From Sulfurisphaera tokodaii str. 7 (GTDB taxonomy: Archaea; Thermoproteota; Thermoprotei_A; Sulfolobales; Sulfolobaceae): a stretch of 64,000 nucleotides of DNA. The position numbers and the translations under genes are program-made. This document shows, piece by piece, positions 1 to 8,564 of the stretch. The stretch lies in assembly GCF_000011205.1 (NCBI RefSeq), contig NC_003106.2:744001-808000 (forward strand), given 5' to 3'. The notes beneath the pieces were generated by a model. That model worked only from the letters and a program-made list of their open reading frames with translations, ran no database searches and was not told where the DNA came from. Positions within the stretch are counted from its first letter, which is position 1, and each line of letters starts with the position of its first letter.

Positions 1-2712
1 TTGGTAGCTGACTGGGGACAAGGTAAAACAACATTACTTAGCATTTTAGAAGAAGTTAAGCATATAGAAAAGTTGAATTTCGTCGATATCCTAAAGGGGA
101 ACATCGATTTTAGTCAAAACGAAGTAGTTTTGATTGACGAAGTAGAAACTAGCATAGAACTTTTATCAGAATATAGAGATAAGATTAAGGACTTTTGGAT
201 AAAGATAAAAGAGCTAGCTAATTCTAACAAAAACATTGTAGTTTATTTATCAATGACCCCAAGTGCCTATTCGAAGATATTTGGTGAAGTTTTAAGGGAT
301 TTATTTCCCGAAACCTATGAGGCTATAGAACAAAGAGTGAAAAGAATACATTTAATGCCACCATCTAAGCTGGAATTTTTAGCTGTTATGGATTGTTTGT
401 TAGAATTTAATAAGCTTAATAAGGATTTGCTTGAATACATGGATTTACCCTATTGGACAATAGGGCAGGAAAGAAGAAAATTTGCAAGATTCTTTAACGA
501 CGTGGTATGTAAGGCTGGGGAAAGTAAAAGCCCAGTAGATATGATGTTTAAGCTTCTTGTTGATAATCAGAATTTAAATGAAGAAGGAGAAACGATTAGG
601 ATTAATGAAGTTATTAAATTTGAGAAAAATCTGGATAAAAATGAAGTAGAGGAGTTTCATAAAATTCTTATGAGTAGAATATTTACGGGTAAACCCATTG
701 AGGTGTTAAAAGATTACGTAGTGGAAGGCTATTTAGTTGACTATTATTCGTGGGCTGAAGTTGTAAAAGATGGAGATATTATTGAAGATTTTCTACTAGT
801 TTATATAAATGAGAAGGACTCATTAGACAAGAACCTTTATGTCTTCCTCTCAGATAGTATAGATAAGGTAATTTATGAGAATGTGAATAGAGGCAATTTG
901 GAGGAAATAGTAAGAAAATTGAAAGTACGAAGTAAGAAGAGAGCTTATGCATTATCGTGGAGTTTATTCGAAACTCTAGTAAACACTAATGTAGGAGGAT
1001 TGATTGTTGAATTTGAAAGTAGGGAACTGAAGGAAAAGGCAATAAAGTTTGTGAATGAGAAACTACTAGATGAAGAGAAAGAAGTTGAATCGTTTATTTC
1101 GTTCTTAAGGCACGGTATGGGACTTGAATTCGAAGAAAAGAAGATTAATCCTCATACAACTCTGCTCTCTTTCAAGAAATTTAACGTGTTAGTAACTAAT
1201 AAGCCAGAAAGGGCTTTGCCAGATTTACTTATACATGGAATAATTATACTCTCTGACGAGAACTCGCTGGATGGTTATTATGACGAACTTTCAATCAAAG
1301 TACTTCATTTACCCTTAAGTACGCCAGTTAAAAGACAGTTATTGTATATTAACTTTTACGAGCTATTAAATGAGAAAGGAGTAAGGCTAAGAAAAGAAAT
1401 TGTAAACCTAAAGTTGGGTGACTTAATAGATTTAGTTAACAGATTTATTTCTTCTATAGATAAAGAATTAACATTACCTAGTTTACCGCTAACGAAAGGA
1501 AATAAAAGACCTGTACAATCATTTAATTGGATTATTTATGCTCCAGAAGTTTATCCTGCAAAAGCTTCTGAAGTATTTGTAAAGGTTGATGATATTGTAA
1601 ACAAAAAGTTTAGGATATTTGGTGCCAAGCAGTTCCATTTAGAGGATATAGAAACAGCTGAAACTTTTGTCAGTGATGTTGTACATTATTTCGCTGAAAA
1701 TGACATAATAAACGTAAATGAGGAAATAATAGATTTTTCTAACTTAGCTGGTAAAAGAGTAAAAGAATTTACTAAGGTCACTGTAGGCTTACTAAGACAA
1801 ATTTTGAAAGATAAATTAGAAGGAGAAATAGTAAAATATATTCAAAATGAAGAAAAGAGTGAGTTGTTGAATATATTACAGAAAATATACGGTGTAAAGA
1901 GGAATAGTGTATTGGAATTTTTAATTTATTCATCTATAGCTACTGGAGAAATAGCTAATTATGTTAAAATTAGAAATTTGGTTTCTCTTGCCGATATAGA
2001 GGAGAAGCTAGATAAGATAAGCGTATCGAACTCCTACTTTATTACAGCTAAGAAGAGAGAGGCTGGAATTAGGGATATTAACGAAATGATAAATACAATT
2101 AAGATGTATATAAACTTGGCAAAGAAAAGTGATGACAGAAATTTCTTAAGATTTTTAATAGTGATTCAAACTCTATATAAACAACTGAATAGATTCCTTG
2201 AGGAAATATCATATGCAGAAGAAAATATCGTAAAAATAAAGGTCGATATAAATAAAAAACTGGAACTATTAAAGAGAGCTAAGAGTCTGGTAAACGTAAA
2301 AGAAATTGAAGAAGAGAAATTACTACTCAGTTTACCCGATATAGTTACAAAAATAAGAGAGCAAATAATAAGCATAGTAAATGATGAGAACCCAGAAGAG
2401 TTAATGAATTTTATAGATGCAATAAAGAAAATTAGTGGTAACGATTCTAATAATCTAAATTTGTTAGTATGGGAGGCTGTGAAAATTATGATGGATGGTG
2501 CTACATTACCTTTTACACAGAAATTGAAGGAAATATTTTTACCGCTCTTTCCATTATCTGGAATAAATAATTATTTTGCAAAACTTGAGAGTGAAATTAA
2601 TGAAATTGAAAAAGTAAGTCCAGAGATCGTGAAGTTGCAAGTCCAGTTAGAGGAAAAAAGAAAGGAAACTCTGAAGCTAATTCAGCAAATCAAGAATGAG
2701 TTAGGTGAATAA
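1..2712 (+). CDS. Large P-loop ATPase of a NurA-linked operon (5' end outside window)
   Basis: The reading frame is open from the first base, so the true start probably lies upstream; the TTG at base 1 is unlikely to be genuine because Walker A follows only five residues later. Walker A is GQGKTTLL (residues 6-13 of the visible part), preceded by a Trp as in KAP-type and BrxC-type P-loop NTPases. Walker B is VVLIDEVE (42-49). The remainder is a long helical protein with charged, coiled-coil-like stretches near residues 700-790 and 865-903. The next two genes overlap or abut it and encode a coiled-coil protein and a NurA-family nuclease, which suggests a DNA-processing complex. I cannot assign it to a named family. 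ATPase assignment is firm; a role in repair or defence is inference. Confidence 0.75.
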   Translation: MVADWGQGKTTLLSILEEVKHIEKLNFVDILKGNIDFSQNEVVLIDEVETSIELLSEYRDKIKDFWIKIKELANSNKNIVVYLSMTPSAYSKIFGEVLRDLFPETYEAIEQRVKRIHLMPPSKLEFLAVMDCLLEFNKLNKDLLEYMDLPYWTIGQERRKFARFFNDVVCKAGESKSPVDMMFKLLVDNQNLNEEGETIRINEVIKFEKNLDKNEVEEFHKILMSRIFTGKPIEVLKDYVVEGYLVDYYSWAEVVKDGDIIEDFLLVYINEKDSLDKNLYVFLSDSIDKVIYENVNRGNLEEIVRKLKVRSKKRAYALSWSLFETLVNTNVGGLIVEFESRELKEKAIKFVNEKLLDEEKEVESFISFLRHGMGLEFEEKKINPHTTLLSFKKFNVLVTNKPERALPDLLIHGIIILSDENSLDGYYDELSIKVLHLPLSTPVKRQLLYINFYELLNEKGVRLRKEIVNLKLGDLIDLVNRFISSIDKELTLPSLPLTKGNKRPVQSFNWIIYAPEVYPAKASEVFVKVDDIVNKKFRIFGAKQFHLEDIETAETFVSDVVHYFAENDIINVNEEIIDFSNLAGKRVKEFTKVTVGLLRQILKDKLEGEIVKYIQNEEKSELLNILQKIYGVKRNSVLEFLIYSSIATGEIANYVKIRNLVSLADIEEKLDKISVSNSYFITAKKREAGIRDINEMINTIKMYINLAKKSDDRNFLRFLIVIQTLYKQLNRFLEEISYAEENIVKIKVDINKKLELLKRAKSLVNVKEIEEEKLLLSLPDIVTKIREQIISIVNDENPEELMNFIDAIKKISGNDSNNLNLLVWEAVKIMMDGATLPFTQKLKEIFLPLFPLSGINNYFAKLESEINEIEKVSPEIVKLQVQLEEKRKETLKLIQQIKNELGE

Positions 2713-3340
2713 TATGAATGTGATTGAGCTAGTAGAATTAGTTAATAAAAAGAGAAGGGAAATGAATAAAGAAAAGCTAGAAGAAGAAATAAGGAGAACA
2801 CTAAATCAGTTGAGCGAACTTAGAGATTCAATAGAAAAATTAAGAGAGGTAAAAACAAAAATGATTTTATGTAGTGAAGAGATTAATGAGGATAAAAAGT
2901 CGGTATTGCAATCCAATGATCCAGATTATATATCTAATATGGTAAACCTAATATATCAAAAAGTTAATAATTGCTATAAAAAGATTGAAGAAGAAAGAAG
3001 AATTAAAATTGAAGAACAAAAAAGGAGAATAAGAGAAATCAATGAGAAAATATTAGTCTACAAAAAAATCTTTAAAAATATATTTAACGAAAATATTGAT
3101 GTTTATATTCTTTCAGACAAACTTGAGGACCTGGACAGTGAGATAAAGAAAGGAGAAAGTGAAATAGAAAGATTAAACGACATATTAAAATCTAGGGTAG
3201 GGAGTAACTTAGAATTATTAGTAAAACTTATAGAGAATAATGAGATAGAAATAGACCAAGAAAACCTCAATGAAGTAATAGAATTAATCAGATTTCTAGT
3301 AAATAAAGGCCTTATATTGTCGTTAAGGTTTTCAAAATGA
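2705..3340 (+). CDS. Coiled-coil protein between ATPase and NurA-like nuclease
   Basis: This 211-residue protein is dominated by Lys/Glu-rich heptad-like sequence, roughly residues 10-60 and 85-165, and has no signal peptide or membrane segment. Its start overlaps the end of the upstream ATPase gene by 8 bp and its stop overlaps the start of the NurA-like gene by 4 bp, so the three are translationally coupled and probably made in fixed ratio. An adaptor or structural role between the ATPase and the nuclease is the natural inference, by loose analogy to coiled-coil subunits of Rad50/SMC-like machines. No catalytic motif is visible. I do not recognise a family. Confidence 0.7.
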   Translation: MNNMNVIELVELVNKKRREMNKEKLEEEIRRTLNQLSELRDSIEKLREVKTKMILCSEEINEDKKSVLQSNDPDYISNMVNLIYQKVNNCYKKIEEERRIKIEEQKRRIREINEKILVYKKIFKNIFNENIDVYILSDKLEDLDSEIKKGESEIERLNDILKSRVGSNLELLVKLIENNEIEIDQENLNEVIELIRFLVNKGLILSLRFSK

Positions 3341-4323
3341 GTGATGTAATAGATAAAATAAAAAAGTTAGCAATTGATGAGAGAGAAAAAGCGAATAAAT
3401 TAAAAGCTGATATTTTACTTCTTTCTGAAGAAATTAGAAGAGGAAAAATTGATTTAACATTTGAAGAAGTTAAAGGAACTGTAGGGGAACATATAGCTTG
3501 TGCAATAGATGGTGGTAAACTTGAAGTGGATTTAGGTGATTCATATCTTATTATTGCAAAAGCAGTATCTGTAATAGGAAAATATGGGGAAACTAAGGAG
3601 ATACCTCCGACTATAGTTAGAGATTTTAAGATAGTTAGTGATTATTATGGAGAGGATGAAGTTAAGAAACGGTCTATAATTCTTATGCTTACATTGGAGA
3701 CCAATTTACTCAGTCAAGCTAATTGTGATAAAATCTTCATTGATGGACCTTTAATTGATCCACCAGTATATGATGAGGAATTGGAGGAATATTTTCTAGT
3801 TAGAAGTAATGTGATTAAAAGGAAAGAACCAATAGGAATAGTGAAAAGGTTCAGTCATAGACTTTTGATAAACTACTTGAACGATATGGGTTACGATTTT
3901 TCAAATATTAGAGAAAGCTATCTAGTAACCATACTTTTCTCAGAATTAAGGAAAAGCTTAAAGAGTAAACAAGCAGTTGCACTTGGATGGATTAATTGGG
4001 ATGAAATATTTAAGAAAAAAAGTAATATATTTAAAGATCTTGAAGGGTTGAGTAGGGCGTATTTAAAAATAGGTCTGAAAATCTATTCATCTTATTTCCA
4101 ATTAAGTCCAACTTCTCCAGTGGTAAGGATAGATACTTTGTTACCAAGTGGATTAGACTTCATAAAGATATGGGGTATTGAAGGAGAAAAAGAGGTTACA
4201 ATATTAAATAAAATTGCAGATAGCCTTGCTAAGGTAAGGAGTGAAGAGGCTAATAGTTATGTTTCACTATTTCGAATGCTCAGAGGGAATGATGATTTCT
4301 TTTCGTATTTATCTAAGTTTTAA
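3337..4323 (+). CDS. NurA-domain nuclease-like protein
   Basis: The 328-residue product has the hallmarks of the NurA fold (RNase H-like 5'-3' nuclease, usually partnered with HerA). CAIDGGK holds the first metal-binding Asp (about D58), TLETNLL carries an acidic residue near E121, IFIDGPLIDPP holds a second conserved Asp (about D136), and RIDTLLP near residue 264 resembles the C-terminal NurA motif. Canonical NurA in Sulfolobales sits with herA, mre11 and rad50. This copy instead sits with a different ATPase and a coiled-coil gene, overlapping the latter by 4 bp. Its tail also overlaps the convergent winged-helix gene by 11 bp. Family call is fairly secure; nuclease activity and partner are inferred. 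Confidence 0.75.
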   Translation: MSDVIDKIKKLAIDEREKANKLKADILLLSEEIRRGKIDLTFEEVKGTVGEHIACAIDGGKLEVDLGDSYLIIAKAVSVIGKYGETKEIPPTIVRDFKIVSDYYGEDEVKKRSIILMLTLETNLLSQANCDKIFIDGPLIDPPVYDEELEEYFLVRSNVIKRKEPIGIVKRFSHRLLINYLNDMGYDFSNIRESYLVTILFSELRKSLKSKQAVALGWINWDEIFKKKSNIFKDLEGLSRAYLKIGLKIYSSYFQLSPTSPVVRIDTLLPSGLDFIKIWGIEGEKEVTILNKIADSLAKVRSEEANSYVSLFRMLRGNDDFFSYLSKF

Positions 4324-4642
4324 CTTCTTTTTTCTTTTTAACAATCTTTATTAGATCGATCACATCCTTCTTAGCTTCTTCCAATTCCTTCAGTATTTTT
4401 ATATATTTTTCTAATCTTTCTAACGCATCTCTTCCTTTTTCTGTTAACGAGTATGTTACTCTTTTCTCACTTTGAATTTTCTTTATATAGCCCTCTTTTT
4501 CAAGTAGTTCTAAGTATTTAGTTAATTCGAGAAGATTAACACCAGCATTATACATAATTCTTGTTTTAGTGGAATTATTATTACATGCACCTAAAATTGA
4601 GTATATTATCTCGAGAGAAGTTCTCTTTAGTCTTTTGCTCAT
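4313..4642 (-). CDS. Sso10a-like winged-helix DNA-binding protein
   Basis: The 109-residue product begins with a winged-helix domain (residues about 8-75) containing SLEIIYSILGAC and KTRIMYNAG. These match what I know of the Sulfolobales chromatin protein Sso10a and its HTH_45-type relatives. A long C-terminal helix (about 75-109) ending in a Lys-rich tail fits the antiparallel coiled-coil dimerisation helix of that family. It probably binds DNA as a dimer, as a regulator or architectural protein. It is convergent with the NurA-like gene (11 bp overlap) and has its own TATA box. Family assignment is by motif resemblance; the target sequences are unknown. Confidence 0.75.
   Translation of the reverse strand: MSKRLKRTSLEIIYSILGACNNNSTKTRIMYNAGVNLLELTKYLELLEKEGYIKKIQSEKRVTYSLTEKGRDALERLEKYIKILKELEEAKKDVIDLIKIVKKKKEVKT
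4318..4342 (+). terminator. T-rich putative terminator after the NurA-like gene
   Basis: Immediately at the end of the NurA-like gene the plus strand runs into several T tracts separated by C. U-rich tracts are the usual archaeal intrinsic termination signal. It lies inside the 3' end of the convergent winged-helix gene. Confidence 0.35.
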
Positions 4643-4659
4643 TATAATATTTCTATTCC

Positions 4660-4675
4660 TTAAAATATTTAAATG
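4660..4675 (-). promoter_or_regulatory. TATA box of the Sso10a-like gene
   Basis: Read on the minus strand this is CATTTAAATATTTTA, placed 20-33 bp before the ATG at 4642. That spacing fits a leaderless Sulfolobales transcript. Confidence 0.5.
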
Positions 4676-4733
4676 TTACGTGGTAAAAATAGTTACAGCT
4701 AACTCTTAGTTTCTTAAAAAAATTCAAAACAAT

Positions 4734-5066
4734 ATGCTCTATGATTTAAGAAGGATTGATCACAAATTCGTTGAATTATTGTTAGAAGAATATTTCTCTG
4801 ATAATAACAACGTTGTAAATGATTTTTATATAGTGAAAATAGCCGAAGATAATGAAAGAAAAGTATATAGATTCAAAGTTTGGTTATTTAGACCAACCGA
4901 TACTAGAGTTGACGGATTTACTGGTTATGTTTATTTTTATAAGAATAAAGTTGTAATAAAATTACCTGTCGTTAAGGAGATCAAATTAGAAAATGAATTC
5001 TTAGAGAGAATAATTAATCTTTTTGAACAGATTTATCTAAGACTTGGTAGACAAGAAATTCTTTAA
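4734..5066 (+). CDS. Hypothetical protein, 110 aa
   Basis: I do not recognise this protein. It looks like a single alpha+beta domain: an N-terminal helix, several beta strands with alternating hydrophobics in the middle (FKVWLF, GYVYFY, KVVIKLP) and a C-terminal amphipathic helix. There is no signal peptide, membrane segment or metal motif. Its 3' end overlaps the convergent 173-aa gene by 30 bp, which is unusual for an artefact on either strand given coherent amino-acid composition in both. Codon and AT use match the neighbours. Confidence 0.55.
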   Translation: MLYDLRRIDHKFVELLLEEYFSDNNNVVNDFYIVKIAEDNERKVYRFKVWLFRPTDTRVDGFTGYVYFYKNKVVIKLPVVKEIKLENEFLERIINLFEQIYLRLGRQEIL

Positions 5067-5558
5067 CCATTGAAGTATTTTATCATCATTATTATCTTCC
5101 ATAAACTTCATGTAGTTTGTAATAAAATCATTCAAATAAGAGTATTTATTCAGATATTCCTTTAACGCTCTTATAGCTGTAGCTTTATTAATCTTATATT
5201 CCTTTTTCTCTCTTTCAAAATCTAAAACTGTCCTGTCCTCATAAAATATAATTCTACCTATCAGACTATCATCATTTAATATATCATATTCAACCCCATA
5301 TATAGTCTCTACAACGTAACTACCGTCGTCAAATACCTTTATAGGTTTCTCTTTAAAGTAACTTCCTTTAATAACACTTATCCCCAGTACTCTTAAATAT
5401 CTTCTAGTTAATTCAAGTATTTCATTCTCACTGCATTTACTATCTTTTTTATGCGATATTAAGTGCTTAATATCATCTTCAAAGACTTTTCTTCCACGTA
5501 TTAATCCGCTGTTAAATAATATGTCAAGAATTTCCAATACGTCTTTTTCACATTCCAT
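5037..5558 (-). CDS. Hypothetical protein, 173 aa, downstream of ParA-like ATPase
   Basis: A soluble protein with no recognised family. The N-terminal half is helical and charged; the middle (about 60-115) alternates short strands (SYVVETIYGVEYD, GRIIFYEDRTVLDF); the C-terminal third is helical. It starts 24 bp after the stop of the ParA/MinD-like gene on the same strand, so the two are probably co-transcribed, and it could be the partner protein of that ATPase. That partnership rests on position only. Confidence 0.55.
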   Translation of the reverse strand: MECEKDVLEILDILFNSGLIRGRKVFEDDIKHLISHKKDSKCSENEILELTRRYLRVLGISVIKGSYFKEKPIKVFDDGSYVVETIYGVEYDILNDDSLIGRIIFYEDRTVLDFEREKKEYKINKATAIRALKEYLNKYSYLNDFITNYMKFMEDNNDDKILQWLKNFLSTKS

Positions 5559-5582
5559 AACGAATTCTTTGATAGGAAGTTT

Positions 5583-6356
5583 TTAAAGTATTATCTCCTC
5601 TTTCATATCATTATTGATAATCCTTTCTGCTAACGTCCTTATCTCTGGAACTATAGGCAAATCTTCTATTTCACCATGAAATTGAAAAACTGAATCATAA
5701 AATTTTACTATAACTCCTTTAGGAAAACCTAACTCTTTCATAAGCTTTTTTGTACTTTCAATATATCTTTCTTTTTCCTCTATAGCCATATTTATTATTC
5801 CAGCTAACGGTTTCCAGTCTAGGGGTGCTTCAGCACTAATTCTTCTTAGATAAATTATAGAATCCTTTATAGAAAACGGTAAAATATCTGAAATAAGTAC
5901 AACATACGCTTTCTCATCAGGAAAAACTTGTTTAAAAGCCATGGTCTCGTATTTTATAGGATTAGTATCCCATGTTAGAAATACTGGATTATCTAAAACC
6001 ATATAATCAAAGTTTTCTCTTCTTAAAAAATTCTCGTAAAAATTATAAAATTCTTGAATTTTTGTGAATTCTGTAAAAGCTTTATAAAAGTTAATACCAC
6101 TAGAAAACATCTTCACAATCTTTAAGCTTCCATCTTTAATTTTAATTTCTTTGTAAAAATTTTTGGGTTCCTTTTCAAAAGCTATTTGAACCAGTAAACC
6201 ATCTTCATCGATTTTGGCTAATTGTGAGGTCCAATTCATCATATCTCTATCAATAAAAAGTACTTTCTTTCCCTTTTCTGCTAAAGCCTTAGCTAACATT
6301 AAAGACAACGTTGACTTTCCAACGCCACCTTTATACGCATGAAAAGCAATTCTCAT
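5583..6356 (-). CDS. Orphan ParA/MinD-family ATPase
   Basis: The 257-residue product carries the deviant Walker A box KGGVGKST at residues 9-16, with the signature Lys at position 9 that defines ParA/MinD/Soj ATPases. It continues with VLFIDRDMMNW, equivalent to the switch segment, and FDYMVLDNP near residue 120 as Walker B. Such proteins form ATP-dependent dimers on DNA or membrane and position DNA or complexes. There is no ParB/SegB homologue beside it; the following 173-aa gene is the only candidate partner. It starts about 165 bp from the divergent CBS gene. Family certain, cargo unknown. Confidence 0.85.
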   Translation of the reverse strand: MRIAFHAYKGGVGKSTLSLMLAKALAEKGKKVLFIDRDMMNWTSQLAKIDEDGLLVQIAFEKEPKNFYKEIKIKDGSLKIVKMFSSGINFYKAFTEFTKIQEFYNFYENFLRRENFDYMVLDNPVFLTWDTNPIKYETMAFKQVFPDEKAYVVLISDILPFSIKDSIIYLRRISAEAPLDWKPLAGIINMAIEEKERYIESTKKLMKELGFPKGVIVKFYDSVFQFHGEIEDLPIVPEIRTLAERIINNDMKEEIIL

Positions 6357-6521
6357 TGGTTACACATATGAGTATATTATTATTTATATCTTTTATCTCG
6401 CTAGTTAATCGTTATATCTCGTTAGTGCATTCATTAATAAGAAGTTAATTCTATATTTAGAAATAAAATAGAACAAACGGAAAATCAAAAAGCTTTTCTT
6501 TTCGTAGTCAATATTATATAT

Positions 6522-7286
6522 ATGAGAGGAAAAGTCTCAGATTATATGAATACAGCTGTTGTGACTGTATCCTTAAATTCTACAATGGAAGAGATATTAA
6601 GTGTATTATCTAGAGAAAGTAGTGGAAGAGTCATAGTGCTTGATAATGAAAAACCTATTAGTATAATTACTACTAGAAGTATTATTGCGGCTTTTTCTGA
6701 ATACAGTTTGGATCTATTTAGCTTAAAAGCAAAGGATCTAATGTCAGAGGACTTAATAAGTGTGACACCAGATACTCCAGTAATTGATGCTATTAAAATC
6801 ATGATAAATAATAATATAGGTGGATTACCAGTAGTGGAGAATCAAGTGATTAGGGGATTGTTTACAGAAAGAGAAGTAATAAATGTAATAGCTAATCTTA
6901 AGTTCTCTGGTATAGTAGACTCAATAATGAGTACCAAGATAGAAACTATTCCACAAAATTCTACGATTTTAGAAGCAGCTAAAATTATGGCCATGAGGGG
7001 TATTAGAAGATTACCAATAGTAAACGAGTATAGAATGGTTGGAATAATAACTGCTGCAGACATTGTAAAGTATCTTGAAAAACATAGAAATATAGGTAAT
7101 GTACTAGACGCAGGAACAAAAAATCCTTGGACAATTAATAGATATACAAGTATAATTGACGCAGCTAAAATTATGAAAGAGAAAAAGATAGGTACTTTAC
7201 CCGTTGTTGATAATTCTAAATTAGTTGGTATTGTAACTGAGAGGGATTTAATGTACTCATTATTAACTGTAGAACTCAACAGCTAA
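6522..7286 (+). CDS. Four-CBS-domain protein
   Basis: The 254-residue protein is four CBS motifs in tandem, i.e. two Bateman modules. Each repeat shows the pattern of a short strand, an 'A..IM....I..LPVV' helix and a closing 'GI.T..D' strand, e.g. IMINNNIGGLPVV and IMKEKKIGTLPVV. CBS pairs bind adenine nucleotides or related ligands and sense energy state; here there is no attached catalytic domain. The start at 6522 follows an AT-rich promoter and appears leaderless. The last 24 bp overlap the convergent dioxygenase gene. Two further CBS proteins occur in this window (46.4 and 60.3 kb). Confidence 0.88.
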   Translation: MRGKVSDYMNTAVVTVSLNSTMEEILSVLSRESSGRVIVLDNEKPISIITTRSIIAAFSEYSLDLFSLKAKDLMSEDLISVTPDTPVIDAIKIMINNNIGGLPVVENQVIRGLFTEREVINVIANLKFSGIVDSIMSTKIETIPQNSTILEAAKIMAMRGIRRLPIVNEYRMVGIITAADIVKYLEKHRNIGNVLDAGTKNPWTINRYTSIIDAAKIMKEKKIGTLPVVDNSKLVGIVTERDLMYSLLTVELNS

Positions 7287-8018
7287 CATACTTACACCAC
7301 CATAAGGCACTTCGTAACCTATAATTTCAGCTTTTTTTGGTTTAACTGCCCCTAATACTACAAATAGAGGTCTAAGCATTCCCTCTGGTGAAGCTATTTC
7401 CCATTCTTTTGTTCCTTCTAATTTAAAGAGTGAAGTGAAATCACCATCTTTTAATTTCTGAATTAATATTTGATCAAATTTAGTCTGTCTAGGTTTTGCA
7501 TTTAAATACATTAATTCAAGCCTATGAGTGGGAGACCCAGTACCTATAATTAATACATTTCTGTCTCCTACAACTCTCCCGATGACTTCTCCAAGTTTAT
7601 AGTGAATTTCTGCTGATAAGTCAGTTATTGAAATTGTAACGGCTTTTACACCTTCTGGATACATATACATTAACGGAATCCATGCTCCATGATCTAATCC
7701 CCATTTATTATCTTGCTTTATTGGTAATCCTTCTTTTTGTCCCTCCTCTACAATTTTATTTGCTAAATCGACATCATTATCAGCTGAATAACAGAATTTA
7801 TATAACTCATCTGGAAAACCATAATAATCTTGAATACACTCAAGTTTTGGCTGAGTCTCTACTAGGAAAGTTCCGGACCAGCTGAAGAAGTGTGGGCTAA
7901 TTATTATTACACTATCGAATTTTCCAAGTCTCTTCCCCCACTCTCTAAGTAAGTCTTTCCAAGGGTCGTTCTCTACCAGGATCATTGGAGAGCCGTGAGA
8001 TACAAATATTCCTTTCAT
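7263..8018 (-). CDS. LigB-family extradiol dioxygenase (YgiD/DODA-like)
   Basis: The sequence starts MKGIFVSHGSP, with the metal-ligand His of the class III extradiol ring-cleavage family, followed by IIISPHFF (second His) and LDHGAWIPL (third conserved His region). Length (251 aa) fits the YgiD/4,5-DOPA dioxygenase group, which cleaves catecholic substrates with Fe or Zn. An in-frame ATG lies 27 bp upstream at 8045, but I chose 8018 because a clear TATA box (ATTTATAAAT) sits 26-35 bp before it and covers the upstream ATG. The natural substrate is not evident from neighbours. The gene is convergent with the CBS gene. Confidence 0.8.
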   Translation of the reverse strand: MKGIFVSHGSPMILVENDPWKDLLREWGKRLGKFDSVIIISPHFFSWSGTFLVETQPKLECIQDYYGFPDELYKFCYSADNDVDLANKIVEEGQKEGLPIKQDNKWGLDHGAWIPLMYMYPEGVKAVTISITDLSAEIHYKLGEVIGRVVGDRNVLIIGTGSPTHRLELMYLNAKPRQTKFDQILIQKLKDGDFTSLFKLEGTKEWEIASPEGMLRPLFVVLGAVKPKKAEIIGYEVPYGGVSMLAVEFYS

Positions 8019-8043
8019 TAGGTTATATTCTACATTTTCTTCC

Positions 8044-8053
8044 ATTTATAAAT
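8044..8053 (-). promoter_or_regulatory. TATA box deciding the dioxygenase start
   Basis: ATTTATAAAT lies 26-35 bp upstream of the ATG at 8018 and would leave the ATG at 8045 within the promoter, so transcription should begin close to 8018 with little or no leader. Confidence 0.5.
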
Positions 8054-8216
8054 TAAGTTTCCGGTAGGAAATTTACCATAAGATTTCAGCTTCTATTTCA
8101 AGTCAATCTTTACAAAAAAATAAAAAAATTAATTTTTTTATTTATTAAATTTTTAAAAAAGTGTTAAGAGTATTTATTAACGTAAAATTATAAAAATCTC
8201 TGATTTCAATTTACTA

Positions 8217-8564
8217 GTGATGAAAGGAGAAAAGATGATTATACTTAGAGGGCTAATTCCGGTTTTTATAGCCTATATTATTTATAAAAGAGGAAAAAAA
8301 GCCTATGCTAATGAAATTAAAGCTGATATAGAGAAATTATTAAAGAAACCAGTACCACGGAGCCTAATTTATGGTACTTTACAAAGAATGGAAAGATATG
8401 GTATAATTGACAAATGTGAAGAAGGAAAGAAGAAAGCCTATAAATTAAATGATAAAGGAGTCATTTTTTTGATAAAGCACGTAGAAATTCTCAGATATTT
8501 GTCACCAGTTATAATTACAATTATAGAAGATATGGATAAAGAATTATCAGACAAAAGAAGTTAA
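8217..8564 (+). CDS. PadR-family transcriptional regulator
   Basis: The 115-residue protein has the PadR winged-helix layout: an initial hydrophobic helix, a helix-turn-helix region (YANEIKADIEKLLKK), then the recognition stretch SLIYGTLQRMERYGII and the wing KKAYKLNDKG. The C-terminal helix probably dimerises. PadR proteins are mostly repressors responding to small phenolic or cationic ligands; a link to the divergent dioxygenase across the 198-bp AT-rich gap is possible but unproven. An alternative start is the ATG at 8235. The end overlaps the convergent GH1 gene by 18 bp. Confidence 0.78.
   Translation: MMKGEKMIILRGLIPVFIAYIIYKRGKKAYANEIKADIEKLLKKPVPRSLIYGTLQRMERYGIIDKCEEGKKKAYKLNDKGVIFLIKHVEILRYLSPVIITIIEDMDKELSDKRS

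Noticed and set aside
1-30. TTG at base 1 as true start of the ATPase
   Set aside because: Walker A would begin at residue 6, leaving no strand before the P-loop; the frame is open at the window edge, so the gene is more likely truncated.
6361-6521. Replication origin or partition centromere in the ParA-CBS gap
   Set aside because: No Cdc6/Orc1 or WhiP gene nearby and no origin-box-like repeats; only a single short direct repeat.
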